Part shown: in pieces, positions 18,005-26,417 of the stretch
Numbering within the stretch: position 1 is the stretch's first letter
How the letters are laid out: each line of letters starts with the position of its first letter
DNA from: Sulfurimonas sp.
Lineage (GTDB): Bacteria; Campylobacterota; Campylobacteria; Campylobacterales; Sulfurimonadaceae
Direction: 5' to 3'
DNA: 39,867 nucleotides
Assembly: GCA_030949945.1 (NCBI GenBank)
Contig: JAUZRZ010000069.1
Coordinates: 1-39,867, forward strand
Made by a program: the position numbers and the translations under genes
Notes under the pieces: generated by a model
What the model saw: only the letters and a program-made list of their open reading frames with translations
Databases searched by the model: none
What the model was told of the DNA's origin: nothing

Positions 18005-18977
18005 TTAAAAGAGTGTTGAAAAAGTAAAGATAAATCTATAATCTTCTTTTCCCTCAGCACCTTGTTGGAGTGCCTCTTCATTGAGTTGCGTTGCTGTTGG
18101 TAGTTTTAAACCAAGGGCTAAAGAGGTGTGTTTATAATAAATTCTAGTCCCCGGTGTTAAGTATAAAATCTTTCCTCCAGTAGCCGTTGCAGCAGTACCA
18201 TTAACTATATCACGCCCAATAGAGAGGTAGTTTGCCTCCATGTTAAAGTCACAACGAAAAAGTTTTGAGGCTTCAGAGTAGAGCATATATGTAACAGCCG
18301 CATTTGCACGAATCTCATCTCCAAAGTGCATTGTACTGCCATCACTGTAGGTATGTTCCATAAAAGTGTTATAAGAGACATCGCCTACTATTGTCCAGTC
18401 ATTTCCGAACCATTTTGTAGCACTCACACCAAACATATAACTAGGTTCACCAAAGCTTGTTTGCATACCAGCATCTAAGAAGAACTCCATTTGCATCAGT
18501 AAGATTTGAGTTTCCTGTAGGAAGAGTAAAGCTAAATGTAGCTGTAAAGTGCCAATCCTCAAGGTCATCTAAACTTTCACTCTTTGGCATCAGTATCAAA
18601 CCATCGTCATACTTCATTCCTAATGTTAACTGAAAGTTAAGGTCATGAAAATCAGAAGTAGTAAGTGCATCATCTTGAGCCTTAGTATAGTAAGGAGCAA
18701 AGATATATGCACTAAAATAAGAAGTCACACCATATCCTGCACCATATAAAAAGAAGTCACTTCTTTGCTGTTCGCCATCTTTGGCTGGAGTATAGGTTGT
18801 ATAACTTGCACTGTCAACTCTCATATATCCAAGGAGTGAACCCTCTTGAAGTGTTGTTGAAGATGTTGTCTCAATAGGAGCACCAGGACCAACTAAACCT
18901 GCTACACTAACTGTAGGAACACCGTGGTGTGCGAAAAGCCCTGTTGAGAGAGCTGCTATTATACTAAGTTTTTTCAA
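18005..18977 (-). pseudogene. Outer-membrane beta-barrel protein in nickel operon, one frameshift
   Basis: A signal peptide (MKKLSIIAALSTGLFAHHG) is followed by alternating aromatic strands typical of a porin-like barrel (YGVTSYFSAYIFAPYYTKA, FTATFSFTLPTGNSN, MFGVSATKWFGNDWTIVG) and a C-terminal Phe (FIFTFSTLF). It resembles the phenol-degradation MetA-like barrel family. One frame change near 18480 splits it; joined length about 320 residues. It sits between nikL and nikM with overlap or 9-bp spacing, so it is part of the nickel operon and may pass nickel across the outer membrane. The early HHG could bind metal. Confidence 0.7.
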
Positions 18978-19389
18978 TTTTTTTATCCTTTTTCTTAAAG
19001 TAAATTAATCCAAAAACTCCTAAAAGCACTACTATTCCAAGGAGTGCTTTTAGAAGTGTGTTGGCGTTTTTTGTCTCTTGTGTTGTTTGCAGATTTTTAT
19101 CTACATCTACAGAGAGGATTTTTCCATGTCCATCTTGTGAGAAAACTTTGACCGTCCATTTTCCTTCTCTATCTGGTAAAAAAGAGAGCCTTGAGAGAGC
19201 ATCTGTTCTGCCCACTGCAAAAGGCACTTTCGCGTCAGGTGCATAGACCTCATAACTCTCAAAAGAGAAGTCATCCTCCTGTGCGAAAGAGAAAGAGACT
19301 ACAACACTCTCTTTGTGTGAGATAGAGTGTGTGAGGTTATGTGCAGAGAGTATGCAGACAAACGCGAAGAGTGCAAAGAGTGTTCTCAT
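18964..19389 (-). CDS. nikL: NikL-like membrane-anchored periplasmic protein
   Basis: A 141-residue protein with a signal peptide (MRTLFALFAFVCILSAHNL), a periplasmic beta-rich domain (about 25-105) and a single C-terminal membrane helix (ALLGIVVLLGVFGLIYF) with a short basic tail. This is the layout of NikL, the accessory subunit of NikKMLQO nickel transporters. The HNLTHSISH stretch right after signal cleavage may bind nickel. It overlaps nikK by 4 bp and the barrel gene by 14 bp. Confidence 0.7.
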   Translation of the reverse strand: MRTLFALFAFVCILSAHNLTHSISHKESVVVSFSFAQEDDFSFESYEVYAPDAKVPFAVGRTDALSRLSFLPDREGKWTVKVFSQDGHGKILSVDVDKNLQTTQETKNANTLLKALLGIVVLLGVFGLIYFKKKDKKIEKT

Positions 19390-20042
19390 CTTTTAATCTC
19401 AATATTGAGGGTAGTAGAGTGTATAATCTCATCACACTTTACACCATCTCCTTTGAGAGTAAAGGATGCTTTAATGTTTTGAAGCCCTAGCTCTCTAATG
19501 CGAACATTTATATGCCCCTCCTCATCACTTGCACCGACAACTCTATCGCCATAAGCTAGGGTGACACCCTTTTGAGGCTTCCCATTAAAGCTTACAAAAA
19601 GTCTCGCTTTATCGCCTTTTTCTATCTCTGAGAGCTTGTTTATAAGTGTAAGTTCTAGTCCATTTTTAAAGAGCTTATCGCCCTTATCACTATAAACTCT
19701 TTTTATAGACTCCACACTTTGAAAACTCTTTAGAGGCATCTTCACACTATCTTTAGGCTTACTAAGTGTTCCGTAGGGTGTTTTAGTATAGTAGGCCTTA
19801 GGAAGAAGAACAAAAAGAGCATCGCACTCATTTTTCTGCATCTCATTTGTAACTTCAAAAATTTTTCCATCTTTAAGACAAGAGTTTTGAAGCATTCCAT
19901 CTTTTGTAATCTCTTTTTCATCTCCATGAGAACTTTTTTTATCTATATGTCCATAAAAGAGTCTAAAAGAGTCATCTATCCACATATCGTGGGCGAAAAG
20001 TGAGTATGTGAGAGTGAGTAATATTGTCGTTGTTTTAATCAT
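19386..20042 (-). CDS. nikK: NikK-like DUF4198 periplasmic protein
   Basis: First gene of the nickel operon. I chose ATG 20042 because it gives a clean signal peptide (MIKTTTILLTLTYSLFAHD); a TTG at 20060 is a longer alternative. Mature protein begins AHDMWIDDSF, and YGHIDKKSSHGDEKE supplies further His, as in DUF4198 proteins linked to nickel uptake. The C-terminal half is an Ig-like beta domain (KPQKGVTLAYGDRVVGASDE). It probably binds Ni in the periplasm and passes it to NikM. Divergent from the cytochrome gene at 20203. Confidence 0.75.
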   Translation of the reverse strand: MIKTTTILLTLTYSLFAHDMWIDDSFRLFYGHIDKKSSHGDEKEITKDGMLQNSCLKDGKIFEVTNEMQKNECDALFVLLPKAYYTKTPYGTLSKPKDSVKMPLKSFQSVESIKRVYSDKGDKLFKNGLELTLINKLSEIEKGDKARLFVSFNGKPQKGVTLAYGDRVVGASDEEGHINVRIRELGLQNIKASFTLKGDGVKCDEIIHSTTLNIEIKR

Positions 20043-20144
20043 GGTGGGATTATCTAACAATTATGATTAAATCGCTTTAAAAAAATTCATTTCTTATATT
20101 AAAAACGGACTAAGTTTAAATTCTTTAGAAACAAAAGGAAAATT

Positions 20145-20163
20145 TCACATACCATTAACATTA
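20145..20163. promoter_or_regulatory. TAACATTA-type repeat between nikK and cytochrome genes
   Basis: TAACATTA (20156-20163) with a weaker copy TCACATAC (20145-20152) 11 bp before it. The same motif and spacing occur at the two-component promoter. It lies in the 160-bp divergent promoter region and could serve either direction. Confidence 0.3.
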
Positions 20164-20202
20164 GAATGTAATACTATTTCTATCGAAATTAAGGAGTTAG
20201 AG

Positions 20203-20835
20203 ATGAAAATCACAAAAATAGTTTTATCAACAGTAGCATTAGTAGGTTTAGCAGTTAGCTTGAGTGCATCAAGTAGTGCTGAGGTGCTTTTTGATACAAA
20301 ATGTACAATGTGTCACTCAAAAACAATCCCTACAGATATGAACAACATGGTTGCTCCAGCGATACAGGGAGTTATGAGACATGTCAAAATGGTATATCAA
20401 AATAAGGATGATGCTGTAAATTTTATGGTAGATTATGTACTCCACCCTAAAAAAGAGAAATCTGTTTGTATGCCACAAAAAATGGCAAGATTTGGTCTTA
20501 TGCCCTCTCAAGAAGGTGCTATCACAAAAGAAGAGCTAACAAAAGTTTCTGCATGGCTCTATGATAACTATCCAAAAAGAGGCTTTGTTGGCAGGGGGAT
20601 GATGCGAAATAGACCTAGTTTTGCAATGTTTGACTTAAATGGAGATGGTGTTGTCACAAAGAGTGAGCATACTCAGTTAAGAGAAGCAAGACAGAATCAA
20701 AGGGCAGCTCAAGGTATGCCTATGAGAAATGCTTCAAAGGCACCTAGTTTTGAGAGTTTAGATTTAAATAAAGATGGTAAACTTACACAAGATGAGTTTA
20801 ATAGTTTTAGAAAGAACAGAATGGGTATGAAATAA
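20203..20835 (+). CDS. Periplasmic c-type cytochrome fused to EF-hand pair
   Basis: A 210-residue exported protein with two parts. After the signal peptide (to about 25) a cytochrome domain carries the haem site CTMCH (34-38) and Met residues that could be the axial ligand (MPQKMARFGLMPSQ). The C-terminal part has two EF-hand calcium loops, DLNGDGVVTKSE (144-155) and DLNKDGKLTQDE (187-198). Calcium may control or stabilise electron transfer. AAGGAG lies before the ATG. The next gene, 43 bp on, is another haem protein, so the two may form an operon for periplasmic electron transfer. Confidence 0.85.
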   Translation: MKITKIVLSTVALVGLAVSLSASSSAEVLFDTKCTMCHSKTIPTDMNNMVAPAIQGVMRHVKMVYQNKDDAVNFMVDYVLHPKKEKSVCMPQKMARFGLMPSQEGAITKEELTKVSAWLYDNYPKRGFVGRGMMRNRPSFAMFDLNGDGVVTKSEHTQLREARQNQRAAQGMPMRNASKAPSFESLDLNKDGKLTQDEFNSFRKNRMGMK

Positions 20836-20878
20836 GATATAATTATAAAACTTATATACGAATAAAAGGAGAGGATAG

Positions 20879-21316
20879 ATGAAAACTAAATTTTTAATTG
20901 TTATGGTTTTGATAGCCCTTGCAATTCAATTTGTTCCCTATGGGAAAGAGCATCAAAACCCACCTGTTTTAGCCCAACCAGAGTGGGATAGTCCAAAGAC
21001 AAAAGAGATATTTACTCGAGCCTGTGCTGATTGCCATAGTAATGAGACTAAATGGCCTTTTTATAGTAAAATCGCTCCTATCTCTTGGCTAGTCCAGTAT
21101 GATGTAGATGAGGGAAGAGAACATTTTAATGTCTCTATGTGGGGCATACAAAAAAAGAATGATGGTGATGAAGCAAAAGAGGAGTTTGAAGAGGGCGAAA
21201 TGCCACCTTGGTTTTATGTCATAGCACATCCCGAAGCAAAACTAACTCCGCTAGAGTCAGAAATTTTTATGAAAGGTCTTGTAAATACATTTGGTGAAGA
21301 AGAAGATGATGATTAA
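20879..21316 (+). CDS. Haem-binding domain protein (single CxxCH)
   Basis: A 145-residue protein of the haem-binding domain family (PF14376 type). N-terminal hydrophobic segment (about 4-20) as signal or anchor; haem motif [15 protein letters not shown] with Cys49, Cys52 and His53; then [17 protein letters not shown], which is typical of the family. MPPWFY near the end may supply the Met ligand. The tail is very acidic (GEEEDDD). GGAGAGG precedes the ATG. Role likely periplasmic electron transfer; partner unknown. Confidence 0.85.
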   Translation: MKTKFLIVMVLIALAIQFVPYGKEHQNPPVLAQPEWDSPKTKEIFTRACADCHSNETKWPFYSKIAPISWLVQYDVDEGREHFNVSMWGIQKKNDGDEAKEEFEEGEMPPWFYVIAHPEAKLTPLESEIFMKGLVNTFGEEEDDD

Positions 21317-21334
21317 TCCTTAACTTTCATCTCT

Positions 21335-21367
21335 TAACAATAGGCTAACGTTAAGATACTAACATTA
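21335..21367. promoter_or_regulatory. Triple TAAC-type repeats upstream of export operon
   Basis: TAACAATA (21335-21342), TAACGTTA (21346-21353) and TAACATTA (21360-21367). The first two are 11 bp apart, as in the two-component promoter. They precede the structured element and the TolC operon. Confidence 0.35.
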
Positions 21368-21369
21368 GA

Positions 21370-21640
21370 TATTGCCATCCTGTAGCAAACTTGCATATAC
21401 CAGTAAGTCATAAGTAGGTAAGATGTGAAGTAGCTATTTTGAAGCCTTTACTAGTAAAGGTGAAAGATAGATGCTTTGCAGGTTGCCTACTTATGACTTA
21501 TCCAAAGGACGATAAGAAAAGCATACACTTGACTTCGTTGAAAGATTTTGTAGCTACTAGTAGCTCCTGCAAGCTTTCGCCTTGCAATTGCATACTTTTC
21601 TTGTCGCTGGTATATGCAAGTTTGCTACAGGATGGCAATA
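21370..21640 (+). repeat. Unknown structured element, copy 1 (three-way junction)
   Basis: The ends 21370-21403 and 21607-21640 are perfect 34-bp inverted repeats (inner ends CAG and CTG). Directly inside are arm 2 (21404-21418 pairs with 21486-21500, 15 bp) and, after a 9-nt linker, arm 3 (21510-21521 with 21595-21606, 12 bp with one G-U). The arm 3 tip carries AGCTACTAGTAGCT (21552-21565), with GACTTCGTT at 21531 and GCCTTGCA at 21579. The copy at 31980 has the same plan. A 12-nt gap with AAGGA separates it from the TolC-like start. No ORF of note. It could be a mobile element or a 5' UTR RNA structure; I do not recognise a known family. Confidence 0.8.
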
Positions 21641-21652
21641 AAGGATTATAAT

Positions 21653-22900
21653 ATGAAACGACAGATACTCTTTTTTATTTTTCTCTTTTCAAATGTTTTA
21701 AATGCACAAAACCTTACTCTAAGTGGGTGCATACAAAAAGCACTCTCTTCACACCCCGATATAAAAAAAGAGACTCTTGGCGTGAAGAGTTCTCAAAGTG
21801 GGGTTGATGTGGCGACTGCTGATTATCTCCCTCAAGTAACTATAAACGCAGAGTATGACATTACCCGTACTTATGCACTCCCTGTAAATGGCACTTTTAA
21901 TACAAAAGATAGTGATGGATGGGCAGTAGGAGCTACTTTAAATCAAAAGATATGGGACTTTTCAAAAACTACTACAAACATCCAAGCTCAAGAGATAAAT
22001 GAAGAGATAGCAGAACTCTCACTAGTAGATGCAAAAGCACTCTTAGCTTACAAGGTAAAACTACAGTATGAGATGATGCTGGTTCAAAAAGTTGCTATAG
22101 ATGTAAGAGAGAAAGATTTACATGCAAAAGAGGAGCTTTACAAGCAGGCAAAAGCTTTTGTAGATAACGGTATGAAAACAAATGCAGATGCTTCTCGTTT
22201 TTTATCTTCAGTATATCTAGCAAAAGATAATCTAGCCATTGCAAAAGCGAGTTATGAAAAAGCAAGAATGATTTTATCTCTGTATATAAATGAAGATATA
22301 GAAGAGGATGCTGTTTTAGAAAATAGCCTTGAGACAAACACGACTCTTTTTGTGGATACTCAAAACATTTTACAAAACTCTCCAAGCCTCAAGGCTACTC
22401 AAAAAAATATTCAAAAGAGTGGACTTCTTTATAAATCTACAAGGGCGACTCACTATGGTTCTCTAAACGCCATCGCATCCTATACAAAACTCAATACTCT
22501 AAATCAATATGACTCTAGCTTAGTTGGGGTTACTTATACTCTGCCTCTGTATTCTGGTGGAAGAACATCGGCATTGGTTGAGCAGTCTTATCTTAACAGA
22601 GAGAGTGCGGAGGCCGCGTTTAGCTCTGCTAGTTTAGCTTTAAAAGAGGAGTTTGAGACGCTACTTATCGACATTAAACGACTCAACAAAACTATTGAAG
22701 CTAAAGAGTCTCAACTCAAAGCCTCAAAAGAGACTCAAAGACTCTTAGAAGCGAGATATAAAGAGGGCTTAGCAACTTATATAGAGATTTTAGATGCTGT
22801 CTCACTCACTCTGGATGCAAATCTAGGGCTTATTGGGGCTATTTATGAAAAGAGTAGTGCTATTCACAAACTAGAGTATTTACAAGGAAAATCAATATGA
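21653..22900 (+). CDS. TolC-family outer-membrane efflux protein
   Basis: Outer-membrane channel of a four-gene exporter. I chose ATG 21653 (AAGGAT upstream) as it starts the signal peptide RQILFFIFLFSNVLNAQ; an upstream frame to 21614 lies inside the structured element. The 415 residues show the two-fold repeat of the family: NLTLSGCIQKALSSHPDIKK at the front, long coiled-coil helices, and TYTLPLYSGGRTSALVEQSY opening the second half. It overlaps the adaptor gene by ATGA. The 34-bp stem of the structured element ends 12 nt before the start and may affect translation. Confidence 0.9.
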   Translation: MKRQILFFIFLFSNVLNAQNLTLSGCIQKALSSHPDIKKETLGVKSSQSGVDVATADYLPQVTINAEYDITRTYALPVNGTFNTKDSDGWAVGATLNQKIWDFSKTTTNIQAQEINEEIAELSLVDAKALLAYKVKLQYEMMLVQKVAIDVREKDLHAKEELYKQAKAFVDNGMKTNADASRFLSSVYLAKDNLAIAKASYEKARMILSLYINEDIEEDAVLENSLETNTTLFVDTQNILQNSPSLKATQKNIQKSGLLYKSTRATHYGSLNAIASYTKLNTLNQYDSSLVGVTYTLPLYSGGRTSALVEQSYLNRESAEAAFSSASLALKEEFETLLIDIKRLNKTIEAKESQLKASKETQRLLEARYKEGLATYIEILDAVSLTLDANLGLIGAIYEKSSAIHKLEYLQGKSI

Positions 22901-24036
22901 AACTAAATATCAAATATCTAATAATCTCCCTTATTTTAGCCCTTGGCATAGCTGTTTTTTACAACAAGGTCTATATCCCAAAAACTACCTATAAAACTCT
23001 TACTCCTCAAGTAGGAGATTTAGAGGTAACCATTAAAGGTATTGGAAATGTAAATGCTTTAAATATCTACTCCATAACCGCACAGAGTGGTGGCAAGATT
23101 TTAAAAATACTGGCTGATGATGGTGACTGGGTCAAAAAAGGTGATCTTCTGGTCGTGGTTGATGGGGTTGATTTGTTTGAGCAACTTGAAATTGCAAAGG
23201 CAAATATAAAGAAGAGTAGTTATGATTTAAAGGGAGCTAAGGCGGAGCTAAAAAATCTCTATGCACAAAAAGAGCTTTTAGAGATTACCTACAAACGCTA
23301 TGCAAAGTTACGAGAAAAAGGTTTTGCATCGCAGTCAGAGTATGACAAAGCAAACGCAGACCTTAAAGGAATAAATGCAAGCATAGTAGTCTCAAAAGCA
23401 CGTATAAACTCAACTCAAGCTGCTCTAGTTGTCACGGCTAAAAATAGAGATGCACTCCAAGCAAAGATAGAGAGACTCAGCGTTTACTCTCCCGTGGATG
23501 GTTATGTTATCTCCAAAGATGCACAAGTAGCACAAAATGTACTTCCAACAACACCCATACTTAAGATTGTTGACCCTAAAACTTTATGGATAGAGACAAA
23601 AATAGATGAGAGAATAAGTAGTCAAATAAAGCTAAATCAAAAAGCGACAATAACTCTGCGTTCACAACCCAAAAGAGTCTATAAAGGTTTTGTAAAAAGA
23701 GTCTCTTCTATGAGTGATGCTGTTACCTTAGAGAGAGAAGTAAACATAGCATTTGAGACTATACCTAAGCCTTTTTACATCAACGAACAGGCAGAGGTAA
23801 AAATCATTGTCAAGAGAGTAAAAAATGTTGTTAAAATCCCCTCTTATCTTGTAGTTCAAAGAAGTGGAAAACTAGGGGTATGGTTAGCAAAAGAGGGTCA
23901 TGCTCACTTTGTAAAGATAGAGATAGTTGCTCAAAATGAAGAGGAGATAGCTGTTTTTAACATCAACAAAGAGAGTCAACTCCTAGTACCAGAGAGTTCT
24001 AAAAAACCTCTGAGTGATGGCATGAAGATTCACTAA
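22897..24036 (+). CDS. HlyD/MacA-like periplasmic adaptor
   Basis: Adaptor bridging the inner-membrane ABC permease and the TolC channel. One N-terminal membrane helix (about 6-22). The biotinyl-lipoyl halves are GGKILKILADDGDWVKKGD and SPVDGYVISKDAQVAQNV, flanking a long alpha-helical hairpin (about 95-195). The beta-barrel part (KIDERISSQIKLNQKATI) follows. 379 residues, normal for the family. Stop and next start overlap as TAATG. Gene order channel-adaptor-permease-ATPase resembles DevBCA/MacAB-type exporters; substrate not evident. Confidence 0.9.
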   Translation: MKLNIKYLIISLILALGIAVFYNKVYIPKTTYKTLTPQVGDLEVTIKGIGNVNALNIYSITAQSGGKILKILADDGDWVKKGDLLVVVDGVDLFEQLEIAKANIKKSSYDLKGAKAELKNLYAQKELLEITYKRYAKLREKGFASQSEYDKANADLKGINASIVVSKARINSTQAALVVTAKNRDALQAKIERLSVYSPVDGYVISKDAQVAQNVLPTTPILKIVDPKTLWIETKIDERISSQIKLNQKATITLRSQPKRVYKGFVKRVSSMSDAVTLEREVNIAFETIPKPFYINEQAEVKIIVKRVKNVVKIPSYLVVQRSGKLGVWLAKEGHAHFVKIEIVAQNEEEIAVFNINKESQLLVPESSKKPLSDGMKIH

Positions 24037-25181
24037 TGATTAACTTAGCAAAAGAGGACATTAGGCATACCTTAGGAAAGTTTATAGTGACTGCTATGGG
24101 TGTTGGTATGCTGCTGGGAATTGTCCTTATAATGATGGGAGTTTACCGCGGTATGATCTCAGATGCGGAGGTTTTACTTAATGACTTGAGTGTTGATTTG
24201 TGGGTTGTTCAAGAAGACACGCTAGGACCCTTTGCCGAAGCCTCAAGGATTCATGAAGATTTGAAATATACTATCAAAAATGTTCAAGGGGTTGATAAGA
24301 GTGAGGCGATAACCTTTCAAAATCTACAACTCCCTCTAGCAAATAGAAAGTTAGCTGTCTTAGCCATTGGTTATGATATTCACGGGGAGATAAATCCCAT
24401 CAACAAAGAGCGACTCATAGAGGGAAGAGTTTTACAAACGGATCATTATGAGATAGTGGTAACGGATAAAACAGGTTACAGAGTCGATGATAAAATAAAA
24501 CTTGGAAGAAACTTTTACAAGGTGGTGGGTGTAACTCATGGAAGTGTAGCCTCTGGAGGAGACCCACTTGTCTATGTGAGCTTAAAAGATGCACAAGAGT
24601 TGCAGTTTACCTATACAAACAAACGCATACAGACGGACAGAGCAAGAGGCATCATAAACAGAGACTCCTATCTTGTAAACGCCATCATCGCAACACTAAA
24701 AAATGGCTATGATGTTGATAAGGTCGCTCAAGATATACGAAAATGGCAACATAAAAGCGTCTATACAAGAGCAGAGCAAAAAGTGGTTTTAACAAAAAAT
24801 GTTGTCGAGAAAGCCTCGAAGCAGATAGGACTTTTTACTGTTATTCTCGTAGGTGTCTCTACTATAATTATAGCACTCATTATCTACACTATGACCTTAG
24901 AGAAGATGAAAGAGATTTCCATAATGAAGCTTATGGGGATTCCAAATCGTATGATTATTGAGATGATTATCCAAGAGACGCTTCTGCTTGGTTTTTTTGC
25001 TTTTATATTTGGAAATATCTTTTCTCATCTTATATATGGAAAATTTCCAAAACATGTACTGCTGAATATCTCTGATGCTTGGATGCTTTTTGCTATAGTG
25101 ATTATAGCTTCTGTTCTTGCATCTTTTATAGGTGTCAAAAAAGTTGTAAACGCAGACCCAACAGCTGCAATAGGTGGATAA
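24036..25181 (+). CDS. FtsX/MacB-type ABC permease (DevC-like)
   Basis: Inner-membrane subunit of a tripartite exporter. Four membrane segments in the MacB arrangement: one near residues 14-37, then a large periplasmic domain (about 40-265), then three segments (IGLFTVILVGVSTIIIALII, ETLLLGFFAFIFGNIF, WMLFAIVIIASVLASF). The EKMKEISIMKLMGIPN block is the FtsX-family coupling signature, and the C-terminal PTAAIGG is the family ending (DPAxALR-like). 381 residues, like DevC proteins. It overlaps the adaptor by 1 bp and ends 1 bp before the ATPase start. Confidence 0.9.
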   Translation: MINLAKEDIRHTLGKFIVTAMGVGMLLGIVLIMMGVYRGMISDAEVLLNDLSVDLWVVQEDTLGPFAEASRIHEDLKYTIKNVQGVDKSEAITFQNLQLPLANRKLAVLAIGYDIHGEINPINKERLIEGRVLQTDHYEIVVTDKTGYRVDDKIKLGRNFYKVVGVTHGSVASGGDPLVYVSLKDAQELQFTYTNKRIQTDRARGIINRDSYLVNAIIATLKNGYDVDKVAQDIRKWQHKSVYTRAEQKVVLTKNVVEKASKQIGLFTVILVGVSTIIIALIIYTMTLEKMKEISIMKLMGIPNRMIIEMIIQETLLLGFFAFIFGNIFSHLIYGKFPKHVLLNISDAWMLFAIVIIASVLASFIGVKKVVNADPTAAIGG

Positions 25182-25182
25182 A

Positions 25183-25881
25183 ATGAGTACAAAACAGGCT
25201 ATAAAAGTAGAAAATCTTCACAAGTCATTTGGAAAAGGAGATACCTTTGTAGATGTCATCAAAGATGCTTCTTTTGTCATAAACAAGGGTGAGTTAGTTG
25301 CTCTTGTAGCCCCTAGTGGTGCAGGAAAGACGACACTTTTAATGATGCTCGGCTGTGTTGAAGACCCAAACTCTGGAAAAATGTGGTTAGGGGATGAGAA
25401 GGTTTATGATGATAAGTGGCTCACAAAAGAGACAAGAAAAATACGACGAGAGAAAATCGGCTTTATTTTTCAAGCGCATTATCTCATTCCATTTTTAAAC
25501 ATTATAGACAACTTAACACTTCTTCCTCAAGCCAATGGAGTAGCTGATAAAGTCTCAAAAGCCAAAGCAAGAGAGTTACTTGAGTATTTTGACATAGCCG
25601 ATAAAGAAAAAGCGATGCCAAGCCAACTCTCAGGAGGGCAAAACCAGAGAGTCGCCATCGCAAGAGCCTTAGCCAACACCCCAGAGATAATTTTAGCCGA
25701 TGAGCCAACCGCAGCCCTCGATATGGAACGCTCGGTAGATGTTGTTAAAATGCTCAAAAGAATTGCACTAGAGCAAGATGTGGCTATCATAATGGTAACT
25801 CATGATGACAGGATGTTGCAGTACTGTGATAGAGTTATGGAGATAAAGGATAAAACTACTGTTTTTTCAAGTAACAGTTAA
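25183..25881 (+). CDS. LolD/MacB-type ABC exporter ATPase
   Basis: ATPase of the exporter. I chose ATG 25183, with AGGTGG about 6 nt upstream, over the GTG at 25174. Walker A is APSGAGKTT, the Q-loop FIFQAHYLIPFL is typical of the LolD/MacB/DevA group, the signature is LSGGQNQRVAIARAL, Walker B is ILADEPTAAL and the switch His is MVTHD. About 232 residues. Its stop overlaps the stop of the convergent hydrolase gene by 4 bp, so no terminator separates them. Confidence 0.93.
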   Translation: MSTKQAIKVENLHKSFGKGDTFVDVIKDASFVINKGELVALVAPSGAGKTTLLMMLGCVEDPNSGKMWLGDEKVYDDKWLTKETRKIRREKIGFIFQAHYLIPFLNIIDNLTLLPQANGVADKVSKAKARELLEYFDIADKEKAMPSQLSGGQNQRVAIARALANTPEIILADEPTAALDMERSVDVVKMLKRIALEQDVAIIMVTHDDRMLQYCDRVMEIKDKTTVFSSNS

Positions 25882-26417
25882 AGTTTTTCTCTCAACTCCT
25901 CAAGCATCCACGGCCACTCTCCAAAATTACTATCAGCATTTATATGTCCAGCATCTTCTAAAACTTTTAGCTCTACTCCTAACTCTTTTTGTAATCTTTT
26001 TAAGGAGTGAAGTTTCATGTATGGGTCGTTAGTAGAACCAATAAGTAAGACCTCTTTGGCAAATAAGTTTTTTGGGGCTAGTTGAGGGAAAAAGCTTTTT
26101 ATCTCTTTTACTTGACACTCCATACTCGGTGGTGCAACAAGATAAAGGTTCTCTACTATTCTAAGTGTAGTTGTATTTGCAAGATGAAACCAAAGAGTGT
26201 TAGCAAGGGAGTGACAAATAACTATGTCTGGTTTAAACTCTTCTAATGTTTGAAGGAGTTCTCTTCTCCAAACATCAAGGTCAGGCTCATCAAAGTTTGA
26301 AAAACGCAGGAGATGAACGCAGGTATACTCTTTTGCAAGTTCACCAGCAAGCCATGACTGCCAGTGAGGATAGTCGCTCCCACCCCAACCATGAAGCAGA
26401 AGAACTTTTTTACTCAT
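25878..26417 (-). CDS. RBBP9/YdeN-family serine hydrolase
   Basis: Small cytoplasmic alpha/beta hydrolase of 179 residues. The oxyanion-region motif LLHGWGGSDYPHWQSWL, nucleophile Ser in ICHSLAN, acid in LIGSTNDPYM and His in DAGHINADSNFGEWP match the RBBP9/YdeN family, which has few characterised substrates. It overlaps the upstream DUF234 gene by 8 bp on the same strand. Confidence 0.88.
   Translation of the reverse strand: MSKKVLLLHGWGGSDYPHWQSWLAGELAKEYTCVHLLRFSNFDEPDLDVWRRELLQTLEEFKPDIVICHSLANTLWFHLANTTTLRIVENLYLVAPPSMECQVKEIKSFFPQLAPKNLFAKEVLLIGSTNDPYMKLHSLKRLQKELGVELKVLEDAGHINADSNFGEWPWMLEELREKL

Noticed and set aside
25502..25790. Two minus-strand open frames inside the exporter ATPase
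   Set aside because: They are antisense to the conserved LSGGQ/Walker B region and have no family features.
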